Positions 6,590 to 11,131 of a stretch of 11,131 nt of DNA are shown here, piece by piece. The position numbers were made by a program, and so were the translations under genes. How positions within the stretch are numbered: position 1 is the first letter of the stretch; the number at the start of each line of letters is the position of its first letter. The notes below the pieces were generated by a model that was given only the letters and a program-made list of their open reading frames with translations, was not told where the DNA came from and did not search any database. The DNA comes from Planctomycetota bacterium (lineage in GTDB: Bacteria > Planctomycetota > UBA1135 > GCA-002686595), in the NCBI GenBank assembly GCA_029212955.1, contig JARGOW010000066.1, positions 1 through 11,131 on the forward strand. Reading direction: 5' to 3'.

Positions 6590-7169
6590 GGCGCACGTGC
6601 TGCTTCTCGTCGACAATCGTGACTCGTTCACCTTCAATCTGGCCCAATACCTGTCGGAATTGGGCCAGGAGGTCCTGGTCAAACGGGCTTCCGAGCTGAC
6701 CCTGGCAGGTGTGCTCGAAATGGGCCCGGAGTCTGTGGTGACGGGGCCGGGTCCGGGGCACCCCAAGGACGCCACGCTCAGCCAGGAGCTGGCTTTGGAA
6801 TTGCCACCTGGGATTCCCCTCCTTGGCGTGTGCCTAGGGCACCAGGCTTTGGCTTTGGCCCATGGGGCGCGGATCCGCCGTTGCGATCAACCCTGGCACG
6901 GACGCTCGGGCACGATCCTTCATGACGGTACGGGTCTCTTCCGTGGATTGCCCGAGGGCGTTTGCATGGGGCGTTACCACTCCCTGGCGGTGGATGGGGA
7001 GGGCTTTCCTTCAGAGCTCCAGATCACAGCTCAAACATCGAACGGCTCCATCGAAGCCCTCCGCCACAGGGAACTTCCTCGATTCGGCGTGCAATTCCAC
7101 CCCGAGTCGATTCTGAGTGACCATGGTCACCAGTTGTTGCGCAACTTTCTGGACCTTCGAGCCCAGTAA
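6588..7169 (+). CDS. pabA: Aminodeoxychorismate/anthranilate synthase glutamine amidotransferase
   Basis: 193 residues, the usual length for class I glutamine amidotransferase subunits (PabA/TrpG), which hydrolyse glutamine and pass ammonia to the chorismate-binding partner. Visible motifs: LLLVDNRDSFTFNL (5-18), TGPGPGHP (52-59), the nucleophile C82 in LLGVCLGHQ, and the triad partners H171 and E173 in GVQFHPESI. Pairing with the divergent pabB, whose PIKGT motif marks it as PabB, makes pabA the better name; in many bacteria one such subunit also serves TrpE, so a dual role is possible. Starts: ATG 6588 is chosen; an upstream ATG at 6555 adds a non-conserved tail, and the GTG at 6597 would suit a leaderless mRNA. 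A GAGGG lies 4 bases before ATG 6588, rather close. The stop is TAA. Confidence 0.88.
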   Translation: MAHVLLLVDNRDSFTFNLAQYLSELGQEVLVKRASELTLAGVLEMGPESVVTGPGPGHPKDATLSQELALELPPGIPLLGVCLGHQALALAHGARIRRCDQPWHGRSGTILHDGTGLFRGLPEGVCMGRYHSLAVDGEGFPSELQITAQTSNGSIEALRHRELPRFGVQFHPESILSDHGHQLLRNFLDLRAQ

Positions 7170-7176
7170 ATCGACG

Positions 7177-7193
7177 GGCGCTATACTGGCGCC
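7177..7193 (+). promoter_or_regulatory. Probable -10 box TATACT inside an inverted repeat abutting the start codon
   Basis: TATACT at 7182-7187 matches the TATAAT consensus at five of six positions and ends 6 bases before the ATG at 7194, so transcription would begin at or beside the A of the start codon. There is no Shine-Dalgarno sequence, which agrees with a leaderless mRNA. No convincing -35 box lies 16-19 bases upstream. GGCGC (7177-7181) and GCGCC (7189-7193) flank TATACTG as a perfect 5-bp inverted repeat, which could be a protein-binding site over the promoter. Confidence 0.4.
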
Positions 7194-11084
<3,891 letters not shown>

Positions 11085-11131
11085 CGGTCGATGCTTGAAA
11101 TGGAATGACAAAGGGCGAAGGTCACAGTTTG

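Noticed and set aside
6546..6761. A 72-codon N-terminal extension of pabB
   Set aside because: The frame is open, but these codons are the reverse complement of the conserved start of pabA and contain nothing like PabB. Normal PabB length is reached from the GTG at 6545.

Overview
The window reads as GC-rich chromosomal DNA from a member of the Planctomycetota (the wider PVC group). This rests on family content, not on a marker gene. Two proteins point there: a 1296-residue secreted protein joining a PVC-type dehydrogenase-like propeller, HEAT repeats, a c-type haem motif and a ThuA domain, and a secreted CotH/lamin-tail protein whose C-terminal module I associate with planctomycete exported proteins. 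A GmhA phosphoheptose isomerase fits a diderm cell that makes heptose-containing surface glycans.

Layout, left to right. Positions 1-234 are non-coding and hold three stem-loops, including a strong 13-bp hairpin at 48-76 that probably ends transcription from one or both sides. The CotH gene (235-2748, minus) follows, then a 339-bp gap. Next comes a tight minus-strand run, read from right to left: pabB (5211-6545), a DUF456 membrane protein (4692-5207), gmhA (3960-4553) and a class IV aminotransferase resembling PabC (3088-3960). Divergent from pabB is pabA (6588-7169, plus), followed 24 bp later by the large secreted protein (7194-11084, plus). The last 47 bases show nothing recognisable.

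PabA, PabB and PabC would together make p-aminobenzoate for folate from chorismate and glutamine. PabB carries the PIKGT lysine typical of aminodeoxychorismate synthase rather than anthranilate synthase. The PabC-like gene is cut by a single in-frame TGA near the expected boundary between its two domains, while both halves keep the family's key residues. That is the most notable local anomaly. It could be a sequencing error, a fresh nonsense mutation, or a genuinely split enzyme made by stop/restart.

A second pattern concerns gene starts. At least two, possibly three, are directly preceded by a -10-like hexamer followed by GGCG, with no Shine-Dalgarno sequence, which suggests leaderless or near-leaderless transcripts. 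I saw no CRISPR array, insertion sequence, convincing RNA gene, phage gene or defence system.
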